DNA of 64,000 nt from Meandrina meandrites (lineage: Eukaryota; Cnidaria; Anthozoa; Scleractinia; Meandrinidae): NCBI GenBank assembly GCA_963693305.1, contig OY855914.1:16926899-16990898 (forward strand), read 5' to 3'. Positions within the stretch are counted from its first letter, which is position 1. Every line of letters begins with the position of its first letter. Of the stretch, positions 1-11,897 are shown one piece after another. The translations under genes were made by a program, and so were the position numbers. A model generated the notes under the pieces. It was not told where the DNA came from, searched no databases, and saw only the letters and a program-made list of their open reading frames with translations.

Positions 1-1289
1 GCTCAGTCATACAATGAAGACTTGAAAAGATTATAAATATCATTGAAAGATTCATGAACAGCTGTAGTATAATGCACGAGACGATCAAATTTTCACAAAA
101 TTCAGTCTAACCGGAAGTGGATTTTGAGCCCAAACGGGGCGAAATCGTTTTTTGCATATTTCTACGAAAGGAAGCTGTATCAGGACAAACTAACTGCAGT
201 CCGTTCAGTTTCTCACTAGGACCTATCTTTGTGCAAAATATGAGCAAAATCGATTTTTCGACTTGTGCCGCTGTTCGGTCGAAAATTGTAGAAAGGCGCA
301 CTTAAAGCCAATTAACTGGCTACAGCTCTGGTTTTTCGTTTCATATGGCTATTTGTTCTGCAGGAAATCCGAACATGCTCGTTTTCTACTTCATTCGAAA
401 ACAACAAAAAACACATCTTTGACTTCAAATTTTTTAATAAAAAAACAATTCTAAATCTAAAATGTTGCATTTACAGCAGACGTCAAGCCTTCTGCTTTTC
501 GTTCAGTAAGAAAATTTGCCATCAAATCTTCAACGGACTGAACAATTACCATTCGATTAGAGCTATGCTTGTCAACCCCCAGATTCTCCTATATCTGACC
601 GAAAGGAATGCTTGGGCAATTAGACACTCAGCGGCATGCAACACAACCTACCTCCATTTCATGTGTTTTTTTTTAGTGTCGAGCCAGCCAATTCTACCGG
701 CAAAATATTGCACCGATTGCACTCTTTAGAAGTCAAATCTCGTCCAAAGTGCCTTTGGTAGGTCTTGGAATCCACCCACAGAACGGCCAGAGAGACAACT
801 TCGCTCATGAACAACCATGTTTCCATACATATAGTTTTGAAATCATCTCTCACTCCTGGTTTCTTTCAGAAGTATGCCTCTATCCGTCTGAATGAAAATT
901 TGAGCCCTCGGTGTTACTAAACAGCGCATAGTTTCAATTATATGCGATCACGAAATTCTAGCGACTGCATATGCTCAGAAAAACTCTTAAAAAACACACA
1001 AAAATTTGCCAGTTAAAGGGTTAATAGCCAAATTAAACTCGTGTTGCCACGTTGACAGCCTAAAACAATGTGCTTCCATCCGCGTTGGTTTTTCTACATA
1101 ATACTTCCCATATATATCCTCGCACGCAAAATGCCAAATTCGAATAAAATTGAAAAAAAATAAATAAATAACCGTTCTACAGCGGTAAAATCGCGAAACC
1201 CTGTGTTCGACCGATCTAATTGGACGAACACTCTCACAGTAGGGTCATTTTTATAACACTATACTATTCTTATGTATTGCATCTCTCAG
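1..1289. other. intronic/upstream sequence, no gene seen
   Basis: AT-rich sequence with no convincing coding exon. It probably belongs to the intron preceding the first visible tyrosine-kinase exon, because that exon begins with a split codon at an acceptor AG. The earlier kinase exons (nucleotide-binding loop, catalytic loop) must lie left of the window. Confidence 0.5.
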
Positions 1290-2495
1290 GAGGCATTCCA
1301 TATCCTGGATGGTCCGAAGGCAAGGTCATCGCAGAAGTTGTTAATGGTTATAAGATGCCAAAACCTCCACATGTCGAAGCCGTCTTGTAAGTTTGATCGA
1401 ATTTATATACAAGCACCAATCAGTTAGCAGCGTGATTACTTTGTGTTAAAATTAAGCGATATGAAAGACTATTCAGTGTCTTTATATCTGAATGATGTTA
1501 ACAATCTGTTTAGGTCGTTAAAAGCCGGCAGCGTAGAAATGACAGAAGTTGAAAACGTTTCCTCAAGTGTTCTTTCCTCTTCCCTATCACAAGCCTCACG
1601 ATCTGGGTAGGATCGATCCTATAACGCGAAAAATAAACGAAAGTCGTTTATAATATGAGTAATGACAGTTTCTACGATTTCGAAATATCTTGCGTCGTTT
1701 GTCGAGATATACATGTAATTATTTTCAAAACGGTTTTATATTTTTCAAATTGTATTTGAAAATAATGGAGTGAAGTGAGTGAAGTGAAGTGAAGTGAATA
1801 CTTTATTTATCCTAACAGCTAAGAGCATAGAGAGGAATGCAGGAAAAAGAAAAAAAAGCGAACAAGATAAAAATTATGTTAACACTGTATTGGTTACAAC
1901 CTCGACTCCAGTCCCTACACTTTATACCAAAAAGCTGCGTTTCTGACTGTTTAGCCTACAGAACAGTTAGTTTGGGGTGCGCGAGTGTTATTGAGTTAGT
2001 TAACTAAATAAACCGCCTGTTCGTCAGTATTTGAACAATAGAATTTAGATAATTTTGGTCAAATGAAGGCTAATAGCGGAGCTCCTGCGCGCGAAGCGCG
2101 ACAGCGGAGCACCATGGGTAAGAATTTTTGGTAAACCCATGAGGCTGAGAAAATTTGGTGCGTACGTCCGCCCGTCCGCGCGTACAGACTCTCGGGGAGG
2201 GGGAGTGGAGTCCTAAGGCAGCCCGACCGGGGGGTGGGGGGAGGAGAATAGGCTGAGGGAGATGGGGAGCAGATGAATGCCATCTACTAACTCTATATAA
2301 TATGAATTTCTTTTAAAATACAGGCAGTATATCAAAGAAGACCATGGAATAACTAGATATTATAATAGTGATATTGTGACATATAAATTAAATGTTTAAC
2401 GCTACAACGGCTTTAATGTGTATAGCCAGAACTGCGCCTAAAGGTACAGTTGAGAAACGCACAATTAGTACAGGGTTTATTTATTGATTGATTGG

Positions 2496-2537
<42 letters not shown>

Positions 2538-4226
2538 TTTTAAATCTAGGTATGAGCATATGGCAAATTGCTGGAACCAAGCCCCAAGCGAACGCCCTCC
2601 TTTTGATCTGCTCCGCCGAACAATGGATGCATACATTAAACAAGAGGTTTGCCATTGTCATTCTATACAATAAATTTAAAATTATATTGTTTGGGATTTA
2701 ATGTAAGTGGGATTATTTTCCAATGATTCATTCCAAGAAACTTTGATATGTTAATGTTTCAAAACAAGGACGAAATCTTGGGAGCCATTTGATGAGAAAC
2801 ATCGATAGTGATGATAAAATAATGGTACATAGTGTTTTGGCAGTCCAACATACCGCGTACGCTGTTTATGCCACTTTATGTAAAACCAAAAAAAAGTTTA
2901 TTCTATCGTCTTCTAGAGCACGCAGCTGATGCTCTTCAACTTCGTTTTCCAGAAATTTTCGTTAAAAGATCCTGCATTTCAAGTTCATTTGCTGAACGTC
3001 TACTCTTGTATTAAAGAAGCTAATCACAAGCTGCGTAGCTAAGAATGGCGACTTCTGATATTGCTGGTCACCCGCAAAGTATTTTAAGTAAAAATTCCAA
3101 CAAACAGATACAGATTTTCAATTGCGCAATTTTGCCTTGTTATTTGAAGCCGAATAATCAACTAATATATTCTGCTTTCCACCGCTTAATTATTACCGAT
3201 TCGCTTCCACGAACCTGTAAGAGCGATTATATGCTGCCACATGGCCTGCAGTTCCAAGCATTGTGACTAAAATGGTACAGCCTGATATGTGAGCGATCAA
3301 GTGTTAAAGCTATCGTGGAGATTAGAACATTGCTCTTATGCCGTACTAATTGAAATATGGCTCCCTTTGTATGCGTAATTAACTCTTGAATAGAATGTTA
3401 GCTGTAGTTTTACACCCATGCGTAAAGGAGATTTTACAAGTAGAACAATTACCCACCTAATTAAGGCATACAATCGATACACATACACCTAATTGCATTT
3501 TCATTCACTTCTTTATTTTATTTTTTTCACTATCACTACAATAATATTTTTTTTATCATTTCAATTTTAGCGATCAAGGTTAACGAGCTAATCCATGCAT
3601 CATAAAATTATGTTGAATAACGAATGAGTAAAACAGAAAAATAATTCCATGTATTCTAGACACTCTATGTCTAGTGCAAATAATTAAAATATGGGGGAAA
3701 CGTGCATTAAATTTTACATAGAGCGAGATTACAACGTCTGGAATGGTAAACGTCACTGAAGGGTAGGAGAGTGGGAAGACCAGTAAACCAGTATAAACAA
3801 GTTTATTAATGAAAGCCATTTTAAGGACTTAAAGAAAACATGATGGAACGGAATCTTTTAAACAAAATTCTGAAGTTAGCTTGTGAGGTTGTATAAGAAT
3901 GTTACCCAATCTACATGAGCACCTCGCCATGGCAACGCGTCGCACCTACATAAATAAATGCCACGGTGCCATCTGAACAAAAACAATTCTTTTAGCCAAT
4001 CAAACCTTAGATAGCATAAGCAGTGTAAAAAAAAAAAAAATTAAATTACAGACTGCTTTGTGAATCATTTCAGACCTACCTTGAAGTGCTGAACATGGAT
4101 AAATACAAGACTGAAAAATATGCAAAAGTTGAAGATATTGGAGGTGATCAGGCTGAAGAAGAACCGCGAGCGGCAGCCGCATGCGCAGGAGCATCGGCGT
4201 GTGCATCATTAGATACATGGCTTTAG
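1290..4226 (+). CDS. protein tyrosine kinase, last three exons
   Basis: C-terminal end of a tyrosine kinase; the gene starts outside the window. Exons are 1290-1386, 2550-2646 and 4074-4226 (TAG stop at 4224). The first two joins keep phase: a Gly codon is split at the entry of exon 1 and Leu (TT|G) between exons 1 and 2. Exon 1 reads GGIPYPGWSEGKVIAEVV then MPKPPHV, which is kinase subdomains IX-X of tyrosine kinases (GG-PYPG, G-RMP-P). Exon 2 contains CWNQAPSERPPF, the subdomain XI CW-x(6)-RP-F signature. Exon 3 is a tail of 50 residues, acidic then Ala/Cys-rich, with tyrosines after Lys (KYKTEKYAKV) that could be phosphosites. Family knowledge places this region in the C-lobe that binds substrate. 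Receptor or cytoplasmic type cannot be decided because the N-terminal part is absent. Confidence 0.85.
2066..2165. repeat. GC-rich short palindromic repeat-like patch
   Basis: GC-rich stretch in the kinase intron, markedly different from its AT-rich surroundings, with GCGCGCGAAGCGCG-type self-complementary pieces and a GCGGAGC motif repeated about 30 nt apart. It looks like a dispersed repeat. No copy elsewhere in this window was seen, so the family is not established. Confidence 0.3.
2480..2536 (+). repeat. (GATT)n microsatellite
   Basis: Uninterrupted run of the tetranucleotide GATT, about a dozen copies, ending 13 nt before the acceptor of kinase exon 2550-2646. It occupies the usual place of the polypyrimidine tract and branch point, so length changes could affect splicing (inference). 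Confidence 0.9.
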
Positions 4227-5570
4227 GCTGCATGACAAGAAAGCCAGTAGAGTAATGGTAATGGAAATAGAAAAAAACACTCTTGTAAGTTAAAGGACCC
4301 ATTATATAGCCAGCCTTTCCAGCTCATAAGGCAGCCAAACCTGAATTCTTGAACCTTAGCTCAATTGCTAAAACCAAACTTAAAGTAGGGAATGTTCAGT
4401 AGAATAACATGTGTTTAGTTTGCTTCGCCTAATGTGTATCTTTACCCCGGCTGACATGCAAAATAAGTCTAATATGTGTTTAAACTGTCCTGATACATTC
4501 AGAAAGAAAGTAGTAATTACATATTAAGTGGGCTACACCACGGAAGCCATGCTAATGAGGTGGTCTTATTGTTTACAGATAAAACTGTAATTCGATATGT
4601 TGTTTAACTGCTATTTTGAGCCCTGTAGCTACACTATTATTTTGTAGAGAGCTTTTGTTTTGTGTTAAGACATAAGTAGTTTGAAGCCTTTGCCATTAAC
4701 TCAACTGGAAACATCGAAACTCAGTTAGAGGCAAGGAGTTACTGAGCTGTTACATAGTGTCGACGAAACGTCCAGAAGATGTCGAGTCAATGTTACTGTA
4801 GTTATTTGATAGTGGAAACCGTAGAAAAGATATATATCTAATATTAGAGTTGTTATTGGAAGTTAAAAAGCTACACGTTTCTGTACGTGTAAGGAGACTT
4901 TGAGGTGCTTCGACGTCACTGATAGTGACTATTATACCGCTTACTAGTAACGCATAACTTAAATTTTCATAAAATGGATCTTCGAGTCGGGAAGACGAAT
5001 TTATAATATAACTAATGTAGTGGCCTGTAGCATTTTACAAATCAAATTTGCTGTTTGATTAATCGTTTTGTAGATGTAAAAGACGCACCATTACGTTTTC
5101 CCCAGGAAAACTAAAAGAAAAGTTTTAGCTTAGATATTTAATAGCACCTTCGGTTAGATGAAAGTGTTATCCTTAATTACCTTATTTACTCATTATTCAT
5201 TGAACTGAGTACATAAGTACTCATTTGCCTCACACGTATGTGATTTGTTCCCAATATTTATCATCCTGCTGAAAGAAAAAACAAAAAAAAAAATTAAATT
5301 TCCGTAAACTGGTCAAGTCAGTATTATTGCATAAATTATCAGAGTGTTGTTTAAGCTAAAGTAACATTTTTTAGACATTTTGTAGATGCATGTTAGGAAA
5401 AAAAAAAACACTAACTCATAGCAATTTATTTTGCTTGGCACAGAACAACTTCGCCACTCAAGGACGTATTGTAAGGGTTTAATTTCTCAGCTTGCTATGA
5501 AGATTTGGTAGTGATTATTTGTAAAACACTCTATAAGAACTTAAATAAAAACTAAATTAAAAAAAAAGAA
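4227..5570 (+). terminator. 3' UTR of tyrosine kinase with poly(A) signal
   Basis: AT-rich sequence without coding potential follows the kinase stop codon. An AATAAA hexamer at 5544-5549 sits in an A-rich tract and is the best poly(A) signal candidate. Earlier weaker signals cannot be excluded. Confidence 0.45.
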
Positions 5571-7208
5571 CGTTTGTATTACTTCTTTCAAGGTTCAATC
5601 TCGTTTAAACATGTTTTAAAACTTTTCGATACTTTTTCTTGCAAGCTGTTCTCAGTAAATGTTGACCATGGACTGGGCTCTACAAACTGGAATTTTTTTT
5701 GTGTGTGTGTTCTTTACACAACAAGAAATCACTGCGGCCATTTCTTGCGAAATATTTACAGAGTGGCAGAAAGCACCAAAATTAGCACAAAGGTTCTTCT
5801 TGGTGTAAGAAACAACTTTGGAAGGGGTGCCACGTGATCCCATCATCGGGGGTTGGGGTGGGGTGGAGGTTTGGGTTATGGCAGCCAGTTCATCTTCTGG
5901 GTATCTCTATAAACACGAAAACGTGGCTGGGAAGTAAAAAGGACTCTTATCAGTATTTTGCATCCACAAATCGTGTCAAAATATAAAAACATCACTTATT
6001 AGGTAGTCTTGCGAGTTGGCAAAGCTCCAAGGATGTTTACAATTAATTAATGGGACAATTCCTAGAATGTCCTTTTCTTATTGGAAAATTTAGTCAAAAC
6101 TTACAGAAATGTCATTTATTTGATGGCCTGGTTATTGAAATTGCAAGACATACCAGGAGACACGTAGCAAAGACATGTTGCTAGGGTATGTTATAGCGAC
6201 AGAATGAAAATGTATACACACACAAGGAAAAGTAACGTGAATACGTCCTTGCTATAGTGAAAAGAAACATCCCCTCGTCTGTGCTGATTATTTTAAGCTC
6301 CAGCAACATGAATTGGTCAGAGTTCAACTCGTGCCGGGGACGACATTTTGCAGGGGTGCGATGCCCCCTTCATGTAGATAGCTGTACAACATGTCCTTGC
6401 AGTAGAATTAGGGAGCTTAAGCAATAAAGTCGGTGAAAGCAAAACCTATTTAAAAAATTGAAATGTAGTTTACTTTTAGGCAAAATACACTGATTCCATT
6501 CTTTAGTGCCGGATATTTAAACGAATACTATAGTTATCTAGATCTATTCAGTGTGTCTATCGGTTTAAGAAATTCAACTCTCTCTAGCTGAATATGTAAA
6601 GAGAGCGTCCCAAATACAAGCATGAACAAGTATTAAAAATCCCGAGAAATTGGCCATTCTGAATTAGCCATGTCCAAAGCACGCAGCACGGAGATTGTTT
6701 GCTTCATGTTGTTGTTTTGCAGAGGATTGCTGAGGCAACTGCCTGATTTAACCTTTTGTTTGGCGTCGTTTCCATTGCTGTTACCACTGAGTAGTCTAGT
6801 TGCTTTCAAAAGAAAACTCGTTGAAGGTGATGTCCCATGCCCAGATTATATTCACACTGGTGAAGTCTAACAGCAATATACCTCTGGAAGTCATATCCCC
6901 GCTATACTTTTCACGTGAATACATTCCGTAATTTTCGTGGTGCCTAAATGTTAGTGGAAAGTACATGAGTTTGTCCCTGCAACATGCCCTTGCCCTCGTG
7001 AGTGGGCAGCTCACGTGATACAAAATAAAATTGTTTCTTAACGGTACAAAGTTTCGGTTCAAATATACCGACGTTTCGGCATTGCTGCCTTCATCAGGGT
7101 ATCTTATTATTTCACGATTGATGGAAGAAAAAACTGCACTATTTGTTTCGAAGAACACACCTTGCAATTTACCATGAGGATCTCCTGACACACTCCAATG
7201 TAGTTCAA
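5571..7208. other. intergenic, nothing recognised
   Basis: About 1.6 kb between the kinase 3' end and the DIRS element. Open frames here are short and look random. I see no exon with splice signals and no RING motif. The stretch near 7066-7100 (TACCGACGTTTCGGC followed by TTCATCAGGGT) resembles dispersed repeat termini, but no partner was identified in the window. Confidence 0.4.
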
Positions 7209-7505
7209 TGGAAATTTAAGAATTAAACGAGACTTACCTGAAAGTTGAAGTTTGATTGTAATTCTACCGAGTTACAGAATGCTGAGAGATTACATGAGAT
7301 AGCAAGCGCATGCGCCAATCAGGCTTTAAAGAACTGAATGTGCGTGTTACCCAACAGCCAACGGGTGGGTAGGGAGCATGGGCATGTAATCTCTCAGCAT
7401 TCTGTAACTCGGTAGAATTACAATCAAACTTCAACTTTCAGGTAAGTCTCGTTTAATTTTTAAATTCCACCTCGTTACCATGCTGAGAGATTCCATGAGA
7501 TTTCA
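7209..7505. repeat. DIRS left inverted repeat and internal complementary region
   Basis: 7209-7294 and 7383-7475 form a long inverted repeat around an 88-nt loop (GCTGAGAGATTACATG against CATGTAATCTCTCAGC). The right arm continues at 7466-7501 with TACCATGCTGAGAGATTCC, the complement of the far right end of the element. One block thus carries complements of both ends, the expected structure of a DIRS internal complementary region used to template end joining. Confidence 0.85.
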
Positions 7506-7572
7506 AAGCAACACGGACATGAAGAATCAATAACAACATGCCACTTTAATGATCAGATGTAACTGTTTACAT

Positions 7573-8742
7573 TTACAAACATGTCAGCACCGATTTGGCA
7601 TAACTTGAAGTCTTAGCTATAGGTTTGTTGTAATGTCGAGCAAAACAGTATGCAGATGACCATCCTGCAGTTCGGAGAATGTCATCTAGATTTACAGAAG
7701 CCCTGCTTGCTGCCGAGACAGATGCAGCTCTCGTACTATGTGCTGAATATTTTGTTACATCAATACCAGCTAAACTCATAGTAGATCGTACCCATCTAGT
7801 TACAGTATCTCTGCTTACAGGCTTATAAGGTTTAACATAACTTATTAGCAGTCGTGACTGGCTGCTTTCTCTCAATGCTTTGGTTCTGGTAAGATATTCC
7901 TTAAGCGTAGTAACAATACAAATAGAGGGGTTATCAAAAGATTCCAGAACGACTTGAGGGTTAGATACTCCTGGTTTGCTTTGCTTAAGGTGGTTTGGGA
8001 TAACAAACGTGTATTTGTTATCACTCACAAACATATTGTTAGTGTCTAACAAATGAATAGTCTGGCCACGTTGGCCTGATACTAATAACAACAACATAAC
8101 AAGTTTGAACGTCAATGCTTTAAGAGTCAATGATTCAACAGGGTGAAGAGTGGCCAGGTAAGTTAACACCACTTGGACATCCCAAACCTCGGCATACTTG
8201 GGCTTGGGTGGTCGTGACTGAAAAACGCCTTTCAACAGTCGGCAAACCAGTGGGTTCTGTCCAACCACGGAGCCATCATCCAAAGACACATATGAGGACA
8301 GTGCACTTCTAGCACAGTTAATAGCACTGTATGTAAGTCCCTGGTCAAAAAGTTCAGAAAGAAAGTCCAAGACTGTTCCTATAGGTGGTTGAAGATGATT
8401 GACTTTCCTTTTGAGACAAAATGCTGTCCACTTTTTGATATACCCCGAGTACTGTTTCTTGGTACCTCCTCGCCAAGACGCCATGAGCAATCCGACAGCT
8501 GACTTCGATACTCCTCTTGCTTCAAAAGATTGCTTGACAACAGACATGCCATCATTCTCATTTGGTTTCTTAGAGGATGTTGAGCCCCTGAGTGTGGTAG
8601 CATAAGCAGGTCCTTGTTTTGCGGGAGCATCAACGGGGTTGCCACAAGAAGTCTTAGTAGTCGAGGCCACCAAACCTGAGTTGGCCAAATGGGAGCCACC
8701 AATAGTGCTAAAGTTTGATCTTTCTCCAATTTTTGTAGACAT
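7573..8742 (-). CDS. DIRS tyrosine recombinase (YR)
   Basis: 389-residue phage-integrase-like recombinase that would insert the circular DIRS DNA. A probable SAM-like N-terminal core-binding region (about residues 85-190) precedes the catalytic domain. The expected catalytic residues are visible: Arg in LLLVSGQRGQT, HxxR in YSAHSTRAAS, and the nucleophilic Tyr near the end in CFARHYNKPI. It is the 3'-most ORF and overlaps the RT-RH frame, so its true start could be later than 8742 or its translation could depend on reinitiation. No stop or frameshift interrupts the domain. Confidence 0.9.
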   Translation of the reverse strand: MSTKIGERSNFSTIGGSHLANSGLVASTTKTSCGNPVDAPAKQGPAYATTLRGSTSSKKPNENDGMSVVKQSFEARGVSKSAVGLLMASWRGGTKKQYSGYIKKWTAFCLKRKVNHLQPPIGTVLDFLSELFDQGLTYSAINCARSALSSYVSLDDGSVVGQNPLVCRLLKGVFQSRPPKPKYAEVWDVQVVLTYLATLHPVESLTLKALTFKLVMLLLLVSGQRGQTIHLLDTNNMFVSDNKYTFVIPNHLKQSKPGVSNPQVVLESFDNPSICIVTTLKEYLTRTKALRESSQSRLLISYVKPYKPVSRDTVTRWVRSTMSLAGIDVTKYSAHSTRAASVSAASRASVNLDDILRTAGWSSAYCFARHYNKPIAKTSSYAKSVLTCL

Positions 8743-10397
8743 CTGTTGAGCAGGGAAAATGGAGGAAAAATGTAAACGAAACTATCACTCCAGGAGAAAG
8801 AGAATGCATCTACATGGGTAGCCCCAGGGTCAGGCTTCCAAGAAACATATTTTGGAAGCTGGTTGTTCAATCGGGAAGCAAACAAATCGATTTCAGGGGT
8901 ACCCAGTATGTCTGTAATCTTATGAAAAATTTTTGGTTGGAGCTGCCACTCAGTTCTCTCATTAAACTGTCTGGAGTGTTTATCTGCCTCAACATTGAGA
9001 ACACCAGGCAAATGACATGCAGTCAACCAAGTATCATTTTCCATACAGCACAGCCAAATCTTTTTGGCAAGTGTGTTACAAGGAGGAGATTTTGTGCCCC
9101 CCATTGCATTTAGGTAGCAGACAGTTGTGGAGTTATCGCTTTTTATGCACACATGCTTCCCTTTCAATAAAGGGAGAAACGATTTAATACCAAAATGCAC
9201 TGCCAGTAATTCAAGCTCATTGATGTGCTTTTGTTTTTCAACAGGGGACCACATGCCTTGGGCTGACTGTCCATTACATACTGCCCCCCAGCCCAATAAT
9301 GAAGCATCAGTTTCCATTTCTATATCTGGGTTGACTGTGACGATATTCTTGCATGCTGTAGGTAGATTAGCTACCCACCAGCGAAGATCGCTTATAGATT
9401 CTGGGGAGAGTGTCATACTAGCTTCATAATTGCCTTTATTTTGTTGCAAGGCAGTATTCTTGTCAATTTCGATACTCCTATAAAAGAGAGGTCCAAACTG
9501 GACAGCTGGCAGAGCAGATACCAATAGACCAATAACTTGGGCAACCTCTCTTATGGAGGTTGGTTTTCCCTTCAACAGTTGTTGGCAAGCTAAAATTATT
9601 TTCTCTGTTTTTTCTGTAGTGAGAAATACTTTCATCTCAATAGAATCCAGAATGAAGCCAAGAAATGCTAATTTTTGACAAGGTTGCAACACTGACTTGT
9701 CATAGTTCATAAGGAAACCTAAAGACTCAAACAGAGTTTGGGTGGCTAGAACATTGTTTTTACAGTCAGTCTTAGAGTCCCCTTGTAGATAGGAATCATC
9801 AATGTATCCAACATTCAAGTAGCCTTGGCTACGCAATGTGCTATATACTGGTTTTAACAGTTTGGTAAAACATCTTGGTGCAGATGCTAGGCCATTGGGT
9901 AGACATGTGTATTGAAACAAGGTATTTCTCCAGAAAAACCGTAAATATTTCCTGTGCTCAACAGCCACAGGAACTGTATAGTAAGCATCTGTCAGATCTA
10001 TAGAGGCCATATAACAATTTTTCTTCATTAATTGTATAGCACATGTCAAACTTTCCATTTTAAAATGTTGATACTCTATTGAGGCATTCAATCCTTTCAG
10101 ATTCAAGATCAATCTGTAAGAACCATTTTTCTTTTTCCTGAGAAAAATGGTAGAGATGTACTGACCATAACTGGGAACAGCTTCCTCAAGAACCCCTTTA
10201 CAGAGCAATTTTTGTATTTCAGCATCAATAATTGCAGCCTCATGACGATTAAATTTAATTGGAGGCATAGGATACTGTTGGAAGGGGTTTTCAATAAACT
10301 CGAGGTGGCAGTGTTCAACCATGTCAAGAATATGACTGTCAGAGGTAATGGCTTGCCAAGCAGAGAGAAAATATTTGAGCCTGCCAGCAACTTGCAA
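8379..10397 (-). CDS. DIRS reverse transcriptase-RNase H
   Basis: 672-residue polyprotein. The RT fingers/palm region spans roughly residues 40-300, with the catalytic box YIDDSYLQG (the usual Y-x-DD form) and the downstream motif LAFLGFILDS. RNase H follows, with METDASLLGWG (first Asp), NELELLAVHFG (Glu), IKSDNSTTVCYL (Asp) and a late NVEADKHSR. It starts 36 nt after the gag stop, so coupled or IRES-like translation is likely. No methyltransferase-like domain follows RNase H; the C-terminus overlaps the YR frame instead. The ORF is fully open. Confidence 0.92.
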   Translation of the reverse strand: MQVAGRLKYFLSAWQAITSDSHILDMVEHCHLEFIENPFQQYPMPPIKFNRHEAAIIDAEIQKLLCKGVLEEAVPSYGQYISTIFLRKKKNGSYRLILNLKGLNASIEYQHFKMESLTCAIQLMKKNCYMASIDLTDAYYTVPVAVEHRKYLRFFWRNTLFQYTCLPNGLASAPRCFTKLLKPVYSTLRSQGYLNVGYIDDSYLQGDSKTDCKNNVLATQTLFESLGFLMNYDKSVLQPCQKLAFLGFILDSIEMKVFLTTEKTEKIILACQQLLKGKPTSIREVAQVIGLLVSALPAVQFGPLFYRSIEIDKNTALQQNKGNYEASMTLSPESISDLRWWVANLPTACKNIVTVNPDIEMETDASLLGWGAVCNGQSAQGMWSPVEKQKHINELELLAVHFGIKSFLPLLKGKHVCIKSDNSTTVCYLNAMGGTKSPPCNTLAKKIWLCCMENDTWLTACHLPGVLNVEADKHSRQFNERTEWQLQPKIFHKITDILGTPEIDLFASRLNNQLPKYVSWKPDPGATHVDAFSFSWSDSFVYIFPPFSLLNRCLQKLEKDQTLALLVAPIWPTQVWWPRLLRLLVATPLMLPQNKDLLMLPHSGAQHPLRNQMRMMACLLSSNLLKQEEYRSQLSDCSWRLGEEVPRNSTRGISKSGQHFVSKGKSIIFNHL

Positions 10398-10432
10398 TTT
10401 TATGTCCCTTACCTCAATATTTTGGTCATTGC

Positions 10433-11821
10433 TCAGTTCTGGTTCTTCTGAGCACTCTTTTTTTCCCCCTCCTTCTTGTTGAAGAAGGGGCGACGGTAGT
10501 TTTTTGACGGCCCAGAGTAGTTGTTTTTATACCTGCTTTGGTATCTGTCTGAGTGGCCATCATTCCTAGATCTTTTGAAGCTTTGCTTCATCTCCCTGCT
10601 AATCTCTGAAGTAATTCGATTAGTGTCAGTGATGTCTTTTACCGCTTTGGGTAGGTCGTCTCCAAATAGCTCCGTTGTTATTGGGTTTGATGGAGCACAG
10701 AGATAGCGGTAGCTAGTATGGAGCTCTGGTTTGAGGGCTTCTCTGCGCCTGATGTTTAGTTCTATGTTAGCATTAGCCATCAGTAGAACACCATCCATGA
10801 GTCTACTGACTATTTGGTCCTTTGGTAACATATCTGGTGTGCTGATTAGGTCATTTACAACCTGAACCACAGATGTTGTTCCCTTTATAAGAGACTTCTG
10901 TACCTTCTGGAGTTTGATGTCCGAGGTACGTGCTCTATCTGAAAGATTATTCCAGATAGCTAAATTAACTCTGGTTTCAGCCAGGGTTGCACAGTTCTTT
11001 GGCCTGAGGTAGCGTTTTTTGATCTCATTCAGCTTATCTTCCTCAGGTTTTTCTTTCAGCAACTTTTGGACAATAACAGCCAAGTTTTCGTTAATTTCAG
11101 CGCCATCTTGTTCAGACACATTGAACTCTTTTTCGAGTTGGCTAAGTATGGCACTATTATCCTTGCTTAGAACAGTGTTATCGTCAGTTTTTTGTTTCTT
11201 TGGAGCAGGCTCCTCGGGTTCAATGTCCGACCCGCCATCAGTGTCATCCGACTCGGAGAGTGCGGATGCATTGTCGTCGCCTTTGGCGTCGTCGTTTTTA
11301 GCTTGTAGCAGTTTATTTAAACTGCTGAATCCTTTGTTCATCTGTACAGCAAAGCCTGAAAAAGCCTCTTTCAAAACAACAGCCATATCTGTGGATGAAC
11401 TTTGGTCCGAGGCAGCAGATTTTCGTGCACTGCTTAGACGCTCTTTTGGCGCGCTTTCTCCCTTTGAATGAGTCGAAGAACTGCTGGGCTCTGCCGCCGT
11501 AGTTTTTCCCGCGGCCTTCTTGCGAAGTTTAGAGCCACCAGAGGGTGTTTTACTACCCTTCGTTTGCAATTGAGCATCACTTTTGAGTGATTTAGTGGGA
11601 TCTTTGGTCCCAGAATTAGGATTTGTGCCCTCTTTTGGAGTCGAATCGATGTGCTTCTCGGCACGTGCTTTGCTTCGTCTTTGGTTAATTCCGCCATTGT
11701 TTACCGGCGGTGTCGCGTCAATTCCTTCGGTCCAGTTCGCTAAAACTGCGTCTGAGTCTGAGCTCACTCGGAGCCGAGTCTCTGCGGTAGGTTTGTTGTC
11801 AATTTCCGATGGTTCATCCAT
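10433..11821 (-). CDS. DIRS gag-like ORF1
   Basis: 462-residue protein upstream of RT. It is highly charged and low in complexity in its first 220 residues (Ser/Lys/Glu-rich, with EPEEPAPKKQKT as a likely nuclear signal). A more helical, folded-looking core follows (about 235-400), then a basic Arg/Asn/Tyr-rich tail (SRYKNNYSGPSKNYRRPFF). No CCHC knuckle is visible, which fits DIRS gag-like proteins; the basic tail may bind RNA. The function is assigned from position and composition only. Confidence 0.8.
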   Translation of the reverse strand: MDEPSEIDNKPTAETRLRVSSDSDAVLANWTEGIDATPPVNNGGINQRRSKARAEKHIDSTPKEGTNPNSGTKDPTKSLKSDAQLQTKGSKTPSGGSKLRKKAAGKTTAAEPSSSSTHSKGESAPKERLSSARKSAASDQSSSTDMAVVLKEAFSGFAVQMNKGFSSLNKLLQAKNDDAKGDDNASALSESDDTDGGSDIEPEEPAPKKQKTDDNTVLSKDNSAILSQLEKEFNVSEQDGAEINENLAVIVQKLLKEKPEEDKLNEIKKRYLRPKNCATLAETRVNLAIWNNLSDRARTSDIKLQKVQKSLIKGTTSVVQVVNDLISTPDMLPKDQIVSRLMDGVLLMANANIELNIRRREALKPELHTSYRYLCAPSNPITTELFGDDLPKAVKDITDTNRITSEISREMKQSFKRSRNDGHSDRYQSRYKNNYSGPSKNYRRPFFNKKEGEKKSAQKNQN

Positions 11822-11897
11822 GCTTATCGTTCAGAAAAACAGCTGTGATATGAAGAGTAAAATTTTCACAGCCAACCTGATCGGCGACAAGCGTTGC

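Noticed and set aside
7030..7110. Terminal repeat of a Penelope or similar element (CGACGTTTCGGC, TTCATCAGGG)
   Set aside because: The motif resembles repeat termini and a related GCCGAAACGTC occurs near 41994, but no element body or partner repeat could be defined.
8814..9429. Plus-strand 99- and 100-residue ORFs
   Set aside because: Antisense shadows of the DIRS RT-RNase H ORF.
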